From assembly GCA_944322855.1 (NCBI GenBank), contig CALUQG010000016.1, forward strand, positions 1-48,430: a stretch of DNA of 48,430 bases, given 5' to 3'. A program made the translations under genes and the position numbers. Within the stretch, counting starts at the first letter, position 1. The number at the start of each line of letters is the position of its first letter. This stretch comes from Candidatus Gastranaerophilales bacterium. Its GTDB lineage: Bacteria > Cyanobacteriota > Vampirovibrionia > Gastranaerophilales > Gastranaerophilaceae. Below the pieces are notes generated by a model. It was given only the letters and a program-made list of their open reading frames with translations, was not told the origin of the DNA and searched no databases. Positions 13,737-22,955 of this stretch are shown one piece after another.

Positions 13737-15875
13737 ATGTTGGATTGGAAGAAAAAACTAAAATTTGCCTCAATAGTATGTGCGTTTGCAATATTGATAA
13801 TAATAGTGCTTGTAAATGTTTTTAAGATGACAAGAGTATCTGAAAAAGATTTTAAAACATACAAACAGGGACTTGCTTATGTTGAAAAAAAAGATTTTGA
13901 AAATGCATATTACAATTTTTCAGGAGTTTCTAAAAATTCAGCATTATATGAAATTGCACTTTTAAGACAGGGCTTGTGTGCTGATGAACTAAATGACACA
14001 GAAACAGCAATGAAAAAATATAAAATGTTTATTGAAAAATATCCTGATTCAATTTTTGTTCAAAAAGCATATTATGCACTGGCTCAGAATTATTTTAGAG
14101 CAAAAGATTATAGCCGTGCTGAAAAAACATTTCATACAATCAGAAAATTTTTTAAAGACAGCGAATACAAAACAGCCTCCAGCTATTATTTAGGCATAAT
14201 ATATAAAGAAAAAGCTTTTGCTAAAATTAAAGAAGAACAGGAAAAACAAAAAACAATTAACTTGCAAAACAACGACATATCAAAAAATACAACTCAGCCT
14301 GTAACTTCCGTTCAATTAAAAGACAACAAAGAAATCAGCCAGCTGAAACAAAAGTCAAAAATTTATTTTGCTGAATATTTGCAAGAAGCTCCAACCGGAA
14401 GATTGGCACTAAACGCTGCTGATGAAATGAATAAACTTCAAATTCTTTTAACACAAAAAGACTATTACCTTTTAGGAAGAACTTATTTTAAAAACGGCTT
14501 ATACAAAAAGGCATATGACTGTTTAAACAAATCCTATATGTCTTCTTCATGGGGATATCTTTCTGAAATTTACAGAATGCGTGGAGATTATAAAAAATAT
14601 TTACAAATATTTGAGCACAATTACAAGCTTTATTCCAAAAATATTGAAGAAGAAGACTTGCAAACAATTCTGCAAAATTATGCCGTTTCTTATCAAGGCG
14701 GAGAAAAAGAGGGATGGTACAGCCTTCTTCTTCTTTCACACAACAATAATGCCTCCGGACAGGATTATATAATGTACAGACTGCTCAGATTTGAGAAAGC
14801 AGATGTACAAAATGATTTGTATTATAAAATTTATAAAATGTTTCCAAAAGGAAAGTATGCGTCAGATGCCTTGGCCAATTTATTCTGGAGTGCATATAAA
14901 AATAAAAATTATAAAGAAGCATATAATCTTGGAACAGAACACATAAAAAATTATCCAAATACCATAGCTTCTCCGGGTGTTATTTTCTGGATGGGAAAAT
15001 TAGCGGAAAGACAAGGTAATCAAAGTGAGGCAAAAGGTTTTTATCAAAAAGTTCTTGATAATTATCCTGATGACTATTATGCATATAGGGCAAGCAGGCA
15101 TATTAACAGCCCTCACAATCCTAACTGGAAAGTAAAAACTTCTCATCGCTTGCCTGAAAAGTCGCCTGTTATTAAATTTCCTTTGAAATTGTCAGGAATT
15201 TCAGAAGACAACGCAAATTTGATAAATACAATATTAAAGCTAAATGATTATAAACTGATTGGAGAAATTGATAAAGAAAATAAAGCAATTCAAAGCTGGA
15301 TAAATTATAAAGAAGGTAACTTTGCAATAGCTGCAGTACTGGCCAGAGATGCAATAGCTGAAGCCGAAGTTAAACCGGATTTTTCAGATGGAATTTACAA
15401 ACTGGCTTATCAGCTTCATTATCAGGAATATATTAATAACAGCGCAAAAGATTTTAGGCTTGATCCTTTTCTCGTTACTGCTTTGATAAGAGAGGAAAGC
15501 TATTTCAATCCCAAAGCAGGCAGTAATGTCGGAGCCAGAGGATTGATGCAGCTTATGCCGTCCACTGCATCATACATTGCTCAAAAAAACGGTATAAAAT
15601 ATTCAGGAGCTTCATCATTGTATAATCCGCAAAAAAATATTGAACTCGGATGTGCATATCTGGATTATGCGAAAGAAAGACTGTATGAAAACAATCTGCT
15701 GGCTATTGCGTCGTATAACGGCGGCCCAAATGTTGTAAGAAAGTGGAAAGATACACTTGAATATAAAAACTTTGATGAGTTCATTGAACATATTCCATAT
15801 CCTGAAACAAGAGAATATGTAAAGAAAGTATATAGGAGCTACTGGGTTTATCTTAATATTTATAACAAGAAATAA
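13737..15875 (+). CDS. Soluble-type lytic transglycosylase with TPR repeats
   Basis: This 712-residue murein hydrolase cleaves the MurNAc-GlcNAc bond to form 1,6-anhydro ends. An N-terminal signal anchor (about residues 7-27) is followed by a long TPR-like helical region (e.g. AYYALAQNYFRAKDYSRAE) and a C-terminal SLT domain. Catalytic Glu587 lies in REESYFNP, with GARGLMQLMP and AIASYNGGP completing the active site. I chose ATG 13737, which puts the anchor at the very N-terminus; an in-frame ATG at 13644 would add 31 unlikely residues. It resembles Slt70. A second, smaller SLT enzyme is encoded at 35.9 kb. Confidence 0.92.
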   Translation: MLDWKKKLKFASIVCAFAILIIIVLVNVFKMTRVSEKDFKTYKQGLAYVEKKDFENAYYNFSGVSKNSALYEIALLRQGLCADELNDTETAMKKYKMFIEKYPDSIFVQKAYYALAQNYFRAKDYSRAEKTFHTIRKFFKDSEYKTASSYYLGIIYKEKAFAKIKEEQEKQKTINLQNNDISKNTTQPVTSVQLKDNKEISQLKQKSKIYFAEYLQEAPTGRLALNAADEMNKLQILLTQKDYYLLGRTYFKNGLYKKAYDCLNKSYMSSSWGYLSEIYRMRGDYKKYLQIFEHNYKLYSKNIEEEDLQTILQNYAVSYQGGEKEGWYSLLLLSHNNNASGQDYIMYRLLRFEKADVQNDLYYKIYKMFPKGKYASDALANLFWSAYKNKNYKEAYNLGTEHIKNYPNTIASPGVIFWMGKLAERQGNQSEAKGFYQKVLDNYPDDYYAYRASRHINSPHNPNWKVKTSHRLPEKSPVIKFPLKLSGISEDNANLINTILKLNDYKLIGEIDKENKAIQSWINYKEGNFAIAAVLARDAIAEAEVKPDFSDGIYKLAYQLHYQEYINNSAKDFRLDPFLVTALIREESYFNPKAGSNVGARGLMQLMPSTASYIAQKNGIKYSGASSLYNPQKNIELGCAYLDYAKERLYENNLLAIASYNGGPNVVRKWKDTLEYKNFDEFIEHIPYPETREYVKKVYRSYWVYLNIYNKK

Positions 15876-15919
15876 CCAAATACACCCGACAGCATATATT
15901 TTAAATTTAAAAATCAAGA

Positions 15920-15925
15920 TATAAT
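15920..15925 (+). promoter_or_regulatory. -10 element directly before the OppF-type start codon
   Basis: A consensus TATAAT ends 6 bases before ATG 15932, placing the predicted transcription start on the A of the ATG. The -35 region is poor. No ribosome binding site is present. Confidence 0.5.
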
Positions 15926-15931
15926 ACTTTT

Positions 15932-16891
15932 ATGCAAAAACTTATAGAAATCAAAGATTTGAATATGTATTATCCTGTTTCATCAGGTATATTAAATTCT
16001 GCGAAAGAATATATAAGAGCATTGTCTGATATAAATCTTGATATTTATAAAGGTGAAATTCTGGGATTAGTAGGAGAATCAGGATGCGGAAAATCGACGC
16101 TTGGAAAGGCAATATTGAGACTGCTTAATCCTGAGGGTTATGTGTATTACGAAAACAAAAATCTTTTGGAATTCGACAGAAAAGAACTAAAACAATTCAG
16201 AAAAAAAGCTCAGATGATTTTTCAAAATCCTTTCTCGAGTCTTGATCCCAAAATGACAATATATTCACTTTTGAGAGAACCTCTTGTTGTACACAAAATA
16301 CGAGACAAAAGTGAAATAAATTCCAGAATTCACGAAATTATAAATCTTGTCGGGTTAAACGATGAGGATCTCAAAAGATACCCTCACGAATTTTCAGGAG
16401 GACAAAGGCAAAGAATTGCTATCGCGAGAGCTTTGATATTAAAACCGGAATTTCTTGTGGCAGATGAACCGGTTTCTGCTCTGGATGTAAGCATTCAGGC
16501 TCAGATTATTACTCTTTTACAAAATTTGAAAGAGAAACTTAATCTCACAATACTTTTTATTTCACATGACCTCGGGGTTGTAAAATATCTTTCTGACAGA
16601 ATTGCTGTAATGTACCTCGGTGATATTGTCGAACTTTCCGAAACTCATGAATTGTTTAAAAATCCGAAACATCCTTACACAAAAGCTTTGATTTCTGCAG
16701 TTCCATCAATTCATGAAAAAGCAGTCAAAGAAATAAAACTTGAAGGAGATTTGCCTTCTCCCAAAAATCCGCCTGAAGCCTGTAAATTTCACACAAGATG
16801 CAAAGACGTGATGTCTGTTTGCTCACAAAAAGAGCCTGAATTTACAAAAATTTCAGACTCTCATTGTGTAAAATGTCATTTGTATGACTAA
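15932..16891 (+). CDS. Oligopeptide/dipeptide ABC transporter ATPase (OppF/DppF-like)
   Basis: This 319-residue ATPase has Walker A GESGCGKST, the Q loop, signature FSGGQRQRIAIARA, Walker B FLVADEP and the switch His in FISHDLG. A C-terminal oligopeptide/nickel extension carries four cysteines (CKFHTRC, CSQKE, HCVKC), the pattern associated with an iron-sulfur cluster in some Opp/Dpp ATPases. Normally it pairs with OppD, two permeases and a binding protein; none is nearby, so the gene is an orphan. It converges with the secreted protein gene with adjacent stops (TAATTA). Confidence 0.92.
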   Translation: MQKLIEIKDLNMYYPVSSGILNSAKEYIRALSDINLDIYKGEILGLVGESGCGKSTLGKAILRLLNPEGYVYYENKNLLEFDRKELKQFRKKAQMIFQNPFSSLDPKMTIYSLLREPLVVHKIRDKSEINSRIHEIINLVGLNDEDLKRYPHEFSGGQRQRIAIARALILKPEFLVADEPVSALDVSIQAQIITLLQNLKEKLNLTILFISHDLGVVKYLSDRIAVMYLGDIVELSETHELFKNPKHPYTKALISAVPSIHEKAVKEIKLEGDLPSPKNPPEACKFHTRCKDVMSVCSQKEPEFTKISDSHCVKCHLYD

Positions 16892-17365
16892 TTATTTTGC
16901 ATATTTCAAGAATTTTTGCTGTTTTGTGTACATCATTTCTTCTTTAATTTTAAGATTTCCGTTGGCATCAGGTCCGATTACGAAATGAGCAGGAATTTTG
17001 TAATCGCTTGTGGAAGGTTTGCGTAAGCATGTGATTTTGTAATCATTACCCTGTTTTGTAATTTTTCTTTCTGTATAAAAGTTTTTGTATTTGTTAATCT
17101 TTGCAAGATTAGCACCTATTCTCATCTGGTTAAAATATTGTTTTGTGTTAGCGGTCACACTGGCTGTAGTACCGTCAGGTTTCATTACAACCCTTATTAT
17201 TTTTGCATTCGGTGAATAAAAATCAGTCACTTTTTCACTGTATGTATTTGCAGCTTCAATATAATTATTGAAAAATGCCAGAACTTCTTGTGGGGTAGTT
17301 GCTGCATGAGCTGCCAGTCCTGCCGTTATAATAAGTGCAAAAACTATTGATAATATTTTTTTCAT
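16892..17365 (-). CDS. Secreted small protein, possible NTF2/SnoaL-like fold
   Basis: The 157-residue product has a signal peptide with likely cleavage after AAHAA (about residue 22). The mature domain begins TPQEVLAFFNNYIEAANTYS and contains alternating beta-strand segments, compatible with an NTF2-like fold used by SnoaL-type proteins, but no catalytic residues are evident. It stands alone, with AAGGAGAA upstream on the minus strand. Function unknown; a periplasmic location is probable. Confidence 0.75.
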   Translation of the reverse strand: MKKILSIVFALIITAGLAAHAATTPQEVLAFFNNYIEAANTYSEKVTDFYSPNAKIIRVVMKPDGTTASVTANTKQYFNQMRIGANLAKINKYKNFYTERKITKQGNDYKITCLRKPSTSDYKIPAHFVIGPDANGNLKIKEEMMYTKQQKFLKYAK

Positions 17366-17562
17366 TAAGAAATTCTCCTTCTCTCACATAATAAAATATT
17401 CTTTACACATATTATATAACGAAAAAAGAGACACATTGTTCACTGTTAAGATTATTATGTTACAAACTATAAAAATGCATCATATTATAGTTTTTTGTTT
17501 TATATTTATCTTGATTAATAATGGCAAAAATTTTTTTTACGGTTTTTTAACGCAATACAACA

Positions 17563-19596
17563 ATGAAAATACTACCACTTATATATAATTTTAATCATAC
17601 AGGCTATTTTTTGAATAATGACAAATCACCGCAAAAAAACGGTGTATCTGTTTGTGTTCAAACAAAACCTTCACAACTTTCTTTTTATACTACTCAAGTT
17701 AATTTTAAGGCAAATGACGAATATATTTTTACAAGGGAATTGTTGAGCCTGAAAGACATTCACTGCCCTGTATGCGGTGTGAAATTGTTAAACCACAAAC
17801 AGATGAAAAATCTTATGGATACAGGTTCAAGGATAGCAAGCCCTAAGTCATTCGTTAAATTTATTGAAAAAAATGAGGAGCATATCCCTGTTCAATACAA
17901 AAAGTTTTTACCTTCTGCGCAACGAACTTTAGCAGAATACGGAACAAATGATATAGATACTCTGCTTGAAAAAATGAGAGATAGCGCAGTTATTTTTTCT
18001 CAAAATGCTATAGACTGCATTAAAAATTCTGTTATAAATTTTCAAAAAAATACACCGCTGTCTGACAGTGACAATGTACTTGTTGATGAATGCATTATAA
18101 GATTAAATGAATTTAAACCTGAAAAATATGATGATGTACAAAAACCTGTGGTAAAAATTTTTTATGAAACGATAAACAACCTTGAAAATGAACAGGCGGC
18201 AAAAAAACTTTATACAGAATGCTATGAAACTATCAAACCTGTTTCTTTGTATCAAAAACTTTTTGAAAAAGAATCTAAAATATCCAAAAATGTGTCATAT
18301 CAATATCTGGTTTTGCAAAAACTTTTTGGCGGTGCTCACAGCAATATCCAAAAATTCTACTCAAATAGAGCAGAAGGAAAGGATGAAAGATTAAACAGTA
18401 TATTAATATGCAGAGATTGCAGGGTGCCTGAAAATAATAATATTTTTAAATATCATAAAAACCAACAAAATATTGAACAAAATTTCACAAGATATCTTGA
18501 AGATATAGGAAAAAATGTTTTAGATAAAAATTTTTCAAGTTTCAAGTATTATCCTGTTGCAATAGCAAAAATTATTGATAAAAACAGTGGTGGCAAAGTT
18601 AAAATTGATTTTTATCAAAACAAAATTTTAAAACAGGTTTCAATAAACACTTTTTATGAAGATAAAGAAAAAATTAATTTTGAACCTGTTAATCATCCAG
18701 GTATACCGTGTGCTTCCTGCGGTGGTATGACAATAACTCATGAGCAAAGACTAAAACTTTTTGAAGAAATAGAAAAAACAAAAAATCTCCAGGAATTAAA
18801 TGAATTTTTACATAAAAATGAGCAGTATATTAATTTCAGATATAAACCAATGCTCAGATTGTTTGACATGGCATTGAATGCAAATCCTGATATAACAGAA
18901 AGAGAGCTTGTTGAAAACTTTAAACTTGCAGCTTCAAACAATATCAATAACCAGCTTAAATCACTTCTTGAAATTGCCGAGGTGCTAAAAAAAGGTTTGA
19001 TACCTCAAGATAGAATACTTGTGCAAAAATATATAGATGAGGTTAAGAAAAATTATCTCAACTTCACTCCAAACAAACAGTTTCCTTATAAAAAATACAA
19101 TAGTCTATTGAAAGAGACACTTTTTAGTGTTCAAGATGAGAGTTTTAAGTCTAATTACGGGCCAAAATTTAAGGAGACAATAAGAAGAAGATATACAAAA
19201 CAGGCTGTGCTTTTCCCGAATAAAGATACAGTACAAAAAGTAGGAACCGTAACAAAAGTAATAGCGCAAGACATGATAAAAGGCTCTGTTGCTACGGTAG
19301 ATCATCTTGTTGCCCGAGATCGTGACGGATGGGAAGCTATGGCGAATTATGCTGTCATGTGCAAAAACTGTAACCATGAAAAAACAAATTATAGTTTTAA
19401 GCACTGGTGTGATTTACATCCCGGTATTCAAAAAAATATGCAGAATTATATCAAAAAGATTATTGAATTGATAAAAACAGGCGAACTTGATGAAAAAAAA
19501 TATGAAAAATATCCGTATCTTTTCTCACGGTGTGTAAACAGATTATCAGGCGGTTCTGTAAAAATTATTTTTAAACGGTTTCATAAAGATGACTGA
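17563..19596 (+). CDS. Internally duplicated HNH/zinc-cluster protein
   Basis: This 677-residue protein consists of a short N-terminus with the lineage-type motif VNFKAND (46-52) and two homologous halves, about 68-350 and 383-670. Each starts with a CxxC pair (CPVC, CASC) followed by helices, then a second CxxC (CRDC, CKNC), and ends NSGGKVKIDF or LSGGSVKIIF. Only the second half has an HNH-like core: ATVDHLVARDRDG (His581), then YAVMCKNCNHEKTN. In the first half the catalytic His segment is lost. No ribosome binding site is obvious. A nucleic-acid cutting role is inferred only from the HNH resemblance. Confidence 0.8.
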   Translation: MKILPLIYNFNHTGYFLNNDKSPQKNGVSVCVQTKPSQLSFYTTQVNFKANDEYIFTRELLSLKDIHCPVCGVKLLNHKQMKNLMDTGSRIASPKSFVKFIEKNEEHIPVQYKKFLPSAQRTLAEYGTNDIDTLLEKMRDSAVIFSQNAIDCIKNSVINFQKNTPLSDSDNVLVDECIIRLNEFKPEKYDDVQKPVVKIFYETINNLENEQAAKKLYTECYETIKPVSLYQKLFEKESKISKNVSYQYLVLQKLFGGAHSNIQKFYSNRAEGKDERLNSILICRDCRVPENNNIFKYHKNQQNIEQNFTRYLEDIGKNVLDKNFSSFKYYPVAIAKIIDKNSGGKVKIDFYQNKILKQVSINTFYEDKEKINFEPVNHPGIPCASCGGMTITHEQRLKLFEEIEKTKNLQELNEFLHKNEQYINFRYKPMLRLFDMALNANPDITERELVENFKLAASNNINNQLKSLLEIAEVLKKGLIPQDRILVQKYIDEVKKNYLNFTPNKQFPYKKYNSLLKETLFSVQDESFKSNYGPKFKETIRRRYTKQAVLFPNKDTVQKVGTVTKVIAQDMIKGSVATVDHLVARDRDGWEAMANYAVMCKNCNHEKTNYSFKHWCDLHPGIQKNMQNYIKKIIELIKTGELDEKKYEKYPYLFSRCVNRLSGGSVKIIFKRFHKDD

Positions 19597-20982
19597 TTAA
19601 TTTTCAGAATTTTTCAATTCCTCAAGTTCTTTTAAAATACCCTGATTTATTTCAAGCACATCAACACCGAGATTGGATAAAACTTGCATTGCAACAGAAT
19701 CAGGAGTTTGAGTTATTGCCCACAACAAATTTTCGGATGCAATTTTTGTATTCTTGTGCTTTTGAGCTTTTTCCCAGGCCAGCTCAAGAATTTTCTTTGC
19801 TCTGTCTGAAAATACAACTTCTCCAAAGGTGTAAGAATTTCCGTATCCCAAAACTTTTTCAACTTCAATTCTTGCATCTTTGATGTTTATACCGAGTCTT
19901 GAAAGCACTCTTGCTCCGATACCTGCTCCTTCTCCTATAATACCTAACAAAATAAATTCGCTGCCTACGATGTTTCTGTTCATACTCTGCGCTTCACGTT
20001 TTGCCAGCCTTAAGATAGTAAGAGTTTCCGGCATTTGTTTTTCTATAGGTTTGATTATTTTGTGTGCAAGCGTATCATCGTCAATATTGAATTCTTTAAA
20101 AATATTGTATGCTATACCGCTTTTTGCTTTGAGCATACCGAGTATAATATGTTCCGGTTTTACACTGGCTGAACCGAGTTCTTTTGCGGTCTCAAAAGCC
20201 AGAAGCATTGTCTTGAAAGCATTTGGAGTAAAAATAATCTGCTTTTCTTCAAATTCCGCCTGTCTGGATGAAACTTCCTGAAGTTTATTGATATAGTTTT
20301 CAAGAGTTATTCCGTTTTCATTTAACAATTTTGTTAAATCCGAATTGCTGTCTTCAAGAATTGATTGGACAATCTGTTCTGTTCCCAGGATTTCGTAATG
20401 TGAGGCTGTCAATTTTGCAACAGCTCTGTCAAGAATGTTCTTTGCTTCACCATCTTTAAAGATAGATTGAACTGTTGAGTATTCGCTTTTGTCGGTTTGT
20501 CTTATTATTTCAGGGTGGAAATCACCTTTTCTGTTTTTCTTTTCTACAAGTTTTAAAAGTGTTTGTTTTAATTTTTTTATATCGACGCTGTATTTTTCAA
20601 AATCTTTTGTAATAATTGTTTCGGCCTTTTCTCCTACTAAAATAAGCGCAAGGAGTATATGCTCCGGCATAATATATGATTTTGTCTTGTTTTTCGCAAG
20701 TTCTGATGCCAGTTTTATAATTTTTTGTGAATACTCGCTAAAGGCTATATTTGTATGTTTAAATTCGTGCTGAATATTTTTATATTTGTTATTTACATAC
20801 TCTCTGAAACTTTCAGGATTCATGCCTGCATATGAAAGGAGTTTGGAACATATATTATATTTTGTTTCAAGAATACCCAGAAGAATGTGCTCGGGATAAA
20901 TTTTATTTGTCATTGAATCTGCAGCTTCTTTTTGTGCTGTAGATATTATGTTTATTGCTTTTTCTGTAAAACGTTCGAACAC
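19597..20982 (-). CDS. Protein with three tandem Clp_N domains and no ATPase
   Basis: The 461 residues form six half repeats of the ClpA/ClpC N-domain type, at about 1-70, 81-148, 175-240, 251-311, 319-377 and 391-457. Each has a helix, then a P/S-E-H/F-I-L-L-(G/A) motif (YPEHILLGIL, MPEHILLALI, KPEHIILGML, GSEFILLGII, ASENLLWAIT). No Walker motifs follow, so it cannot unfold substrates itself. Start is GTG 20982 with AAAGGA upstream. By analogy with other N-domain-only proteins it may bind substrates or adaptors for the Clp protease. This is inference. Confidence 0.85.
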   Translation of the reverse strand: MFERFTEKAINIISTAQKEAADSMTNKIYPEHILLGILETKYNICSKLLSYAGMNPESFREYVNNKYKNIQHEFKHTNIAFSEYSQKIIKLASELAKNKTKSYIMPEHILLALILVGEKAETIITKDFEKYSVDIKKLKQTLLKLVEKKNRKGDFHPEIIRQTDKSEYSTVQSIFKDGEAKNILDRAVAKLTASHYEILGTEQIVQSILEDSNSDLTKLLNENGITLENYINKLQEVSSRQAEFEEKQIIFTPNAFKTMLLAFETAKELGSASVKPEHIILGMLKAKSGIAYNIFKEFNIDDDTLAHKIIKPIEKQMPETLTILRLAKREAQSMNRNIVGSEFILLGIIGEGAGIGARVLSRLGINIKDARIEVEKVLGYGNSYTFGEVVFSDRAKKILELAWEKAQKHKNTKIASENLLWAITQTPDSVAMQVLSNLGVDVLEINQGILKELEELKNSEN

Positions 20983-21043
20983 CTGATTTTCCTTTCATAG
21001 ATAAATATAGAATTTAAACTCCTTTTTTACATTATATACGAAT

Positions 21044-22015
21044 TTATTCTGATTTTACCACTATGTTCCATTTATTTTGTATTATTTCAATGCATTCAGT
21101 TGTAAGTTCTTTTTTTGTTTTATTTTTAATATCGAGCCAGTGAATATGTTCATTTTTTCTAAACCACGTAAGCTGCCTTTTAGCATAGCGTCTTGTGTTT
21201 TGTTTTATTTTTTCGATTGTAGTTTCATAAGAAATTTTGTTTTCAAAATACTCTTCAAATTCCTGATATCCGATTGTGTGCGTTAGACTCGGGATTTTTC
21301 CGTATTTTTCAAAAAGACGTCTGGCTTCACTTTCAAGACCGTTTTTAAGCATTGTATCAACTCTTGCATCAGTTCTGTCATATAGAAACTGTCTTTCATC
21401 TCCGTTCAGATGTCCCAGTCCAAACCACAATACGTCAAATTCAGGCTCTTTTTTTATTTTTTGTGCTTCAGACATAGGTATTCCAAGCATTTTTGAAACT
21501 TCAATAGCCCTTATTATTTTTACAATATTGTTTGGATGCATATCTTTTGCCAGTTTTTCATCCAATTCATAAAGAATTTTGTGTACTGCTTCATTTCCCT
21601 GCTTTTGGGCGATATCATGGAGCTTTTCTCTTAATTCTTTATTTGGCGGAACTTTTGGAATATCAAAATTTTCAAGCAAAATCCTGAAATAAAGTCCAGT
21701 TCCTCCCACGACTACAGGTATTTTATTTTTGCTGTATAATTTTTGCATAATTTTTTTTGCGTCGTCGGCAAAGTTTGCTACTGTATATTCTTCATCAGGG
21801 GTTATGATACCAATAAGGTTATGTTTAATATCTTGCATTTCTTCTTGAGATGGTTTTGCTACAGCAATATTAAACTCTTTAAAAATCTGTCTTGAATCTG
21901 CAGAAATAATTTCCGTATCAAGAAGTTTTGCTATTTCAACAGCTAATGAAGTTTTTCCTGATGCAGTAGGGCCTACAATTGCAATAACTTTTTTATCAAT
22001 TTTTTCTTGTTTCAT
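21044..22015 (-). CDS. miaA: tRNA dimethylallyltransferase
   Basis: MiaA adds the dimethylallyl group of DMAPP to A37 of tRNAs reading codons that begin with U. The P-loop IVGPTASGKTSLA, the SADSRQIFKEF segment, and VVGGTGLY are diagnostic, and the C-terminal region contains NTRRYAKRQLTWFR. Length 323 residues is normal. The ATG overlaps the end of the upstream membrane-protein gene by 20 bases, indicating translational coupling. It is not next to mutL here, although those two genes are neighbours in many genomes. Confidence 0.97.
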   Translation of the reverse strand: MKQEKIDKKVIAIVGPTASGKTSLAVEIAKLLDTEIISADSRQIFKEFNIAVAKPSQEEMQDIKHNLIGIITPDEEYTVANFADDAKKIMQKLYSKNKIPVVVGGTGLYFRILLENFDIPKVPPNKELREKLHDIAQKQGNEAVHKILYELDEKLAKDMHPNNIVKIIRAIEVSKMLGIPMSEAQKIKKEPEFDVLWFGLGHLNGDERQFLYDRTDARVDTMLKNGLESEARRLFEKYGKIPSLTHTIGYQEFEEYFENKISYETTIEKIKQNTRRYAKRQLTWFRKNEHIHWLDIKNKTKKELTTECIEIIQNKWNIVVKSE

Positions 22016-22862
22016 AATAAAGAAATATCAATACCACCACATATGTCATAAAATAAAAAGAAACAAGAAGACCGATTATTGCAAGAATAATATTCAAATT
22101 AAATATTACGCTGAAAAGCGAAAGTATTGTATTTAAGAAAAGCAAAAACAGCATAATACCAAAAGAACCAAGAAAATTTTTGAAAATAAAAACAATATTT
22201 CTTTTGAAAGCTAAAAATGGTGTGAATAAAAAGAATTCTTTTTTCTCTGAATTAATATCAAAAACTGCAGGAAACCAGAATAATGTCAAAAAAGAAAAAA
22301 TAAAGAATGACAGCCCGATATAGTATATCCACAGGTTCAAAGCTTTTATTTGTTCAAAACTCAAACTTAATACAAAATTTTTCATCTCAGCAGGTGTAGA
22401 ATTTGAAGCCGCATAAAGTTTATTGATATCAATATCCGGATTGGGCAGGAAATTAATACCGGCTTTATAAATCAGAAAAGTTACAATTGCGGCAGCAACT
22501 AAATATACTGCTGTTGTAAAGGTTGCAGGCAGAAAATATTCCCCTACACCCGGGAAAAACTCTTTTCCGAGAGCAAAAGACGCGGACGCTCTTTCTTCCG
22601 GCTTACGATACTCTCCGTTTTCTATCCTTTTGTTAAAATAAATTCCCTGTTTTATCATATAAAACCAGCCGGCAACAAAGGCTGTGGACAAAAGTATATT
22701 GGCTACTGCAAATACATAATATGTTATTTTGTTAGACTGCATAGCCAGCCCTGCAAGCGTAAAGCTCAACACAATCATGAAAATAATCAGCGGCTGCGCT
22801 AATATAAGATTTTCGCGTGTTATATCGAATGCTTTTTGAATAAAATTACTGTTTGAACTCAT
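21996..22862 (-). CDS. Polytopic membrane protein of unknown function
   Basis: This 288-residue protein has about six hydrophobic segments, including positions 24-42, 49-68, 113-133, 178-198, 228-250 and 255-282. Charged loops such as NKRIENGEYRKPEERA separate them. No transporter or enzyme motif is recognised. It is co-transcribed with miaA through a 20-base overlap. An extended -10 (TGGTATAAT) ends 7 bases before the ATG and there is no ribosome binding site, so the message is probably leaderless. Confidence 0.8.
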   Translation of the reverse strand: MSSNSNFIQKAFDITRENLILAQPLIIFMIVLSFTLAGLAMQSNKITYYVFAVANILLSTAFVAGWFYMIKQGIYFNKRIENGEYRKPEERASASFALGKEFFPGVGEYFLPATFTTAVYLVAAAIVTFLIYKAGINFLPNPDIDINKLYAASNSTPAEMKNFVLSLSFEQIKALNLWIYYIGLSFFIFSFLTLFWFPAVFDINSEKKEFFLFTPFLAFKRNIVFIFKNFLGSFGIMLFLLFLNTILSLFSVIFNLNIILAIIGLLVSFYFMTYVVVLIFLYYETRKN

Positions 22863-22869
22863 GGCTTTG

Positions 22870-22878
22870 ATTATACCA
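22870..22878 (-). promoter_or_regulatory. Extended -10 promoter for the membrane protein-miaA operon
   Basis: The minus strand reads TGGTATAAT, then CAAAGCC, then ATG. The extended -10 would start transcription within one base of the start codon. Confidence 0.55.
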
Positions 22879-22955
22879 TATTTTCTGCAAATTTGTAGTA
22901 TAATTTTATTTGTAATGCAGGTCTAGAATACAATGGCTATTTAGAGGAATATAAG

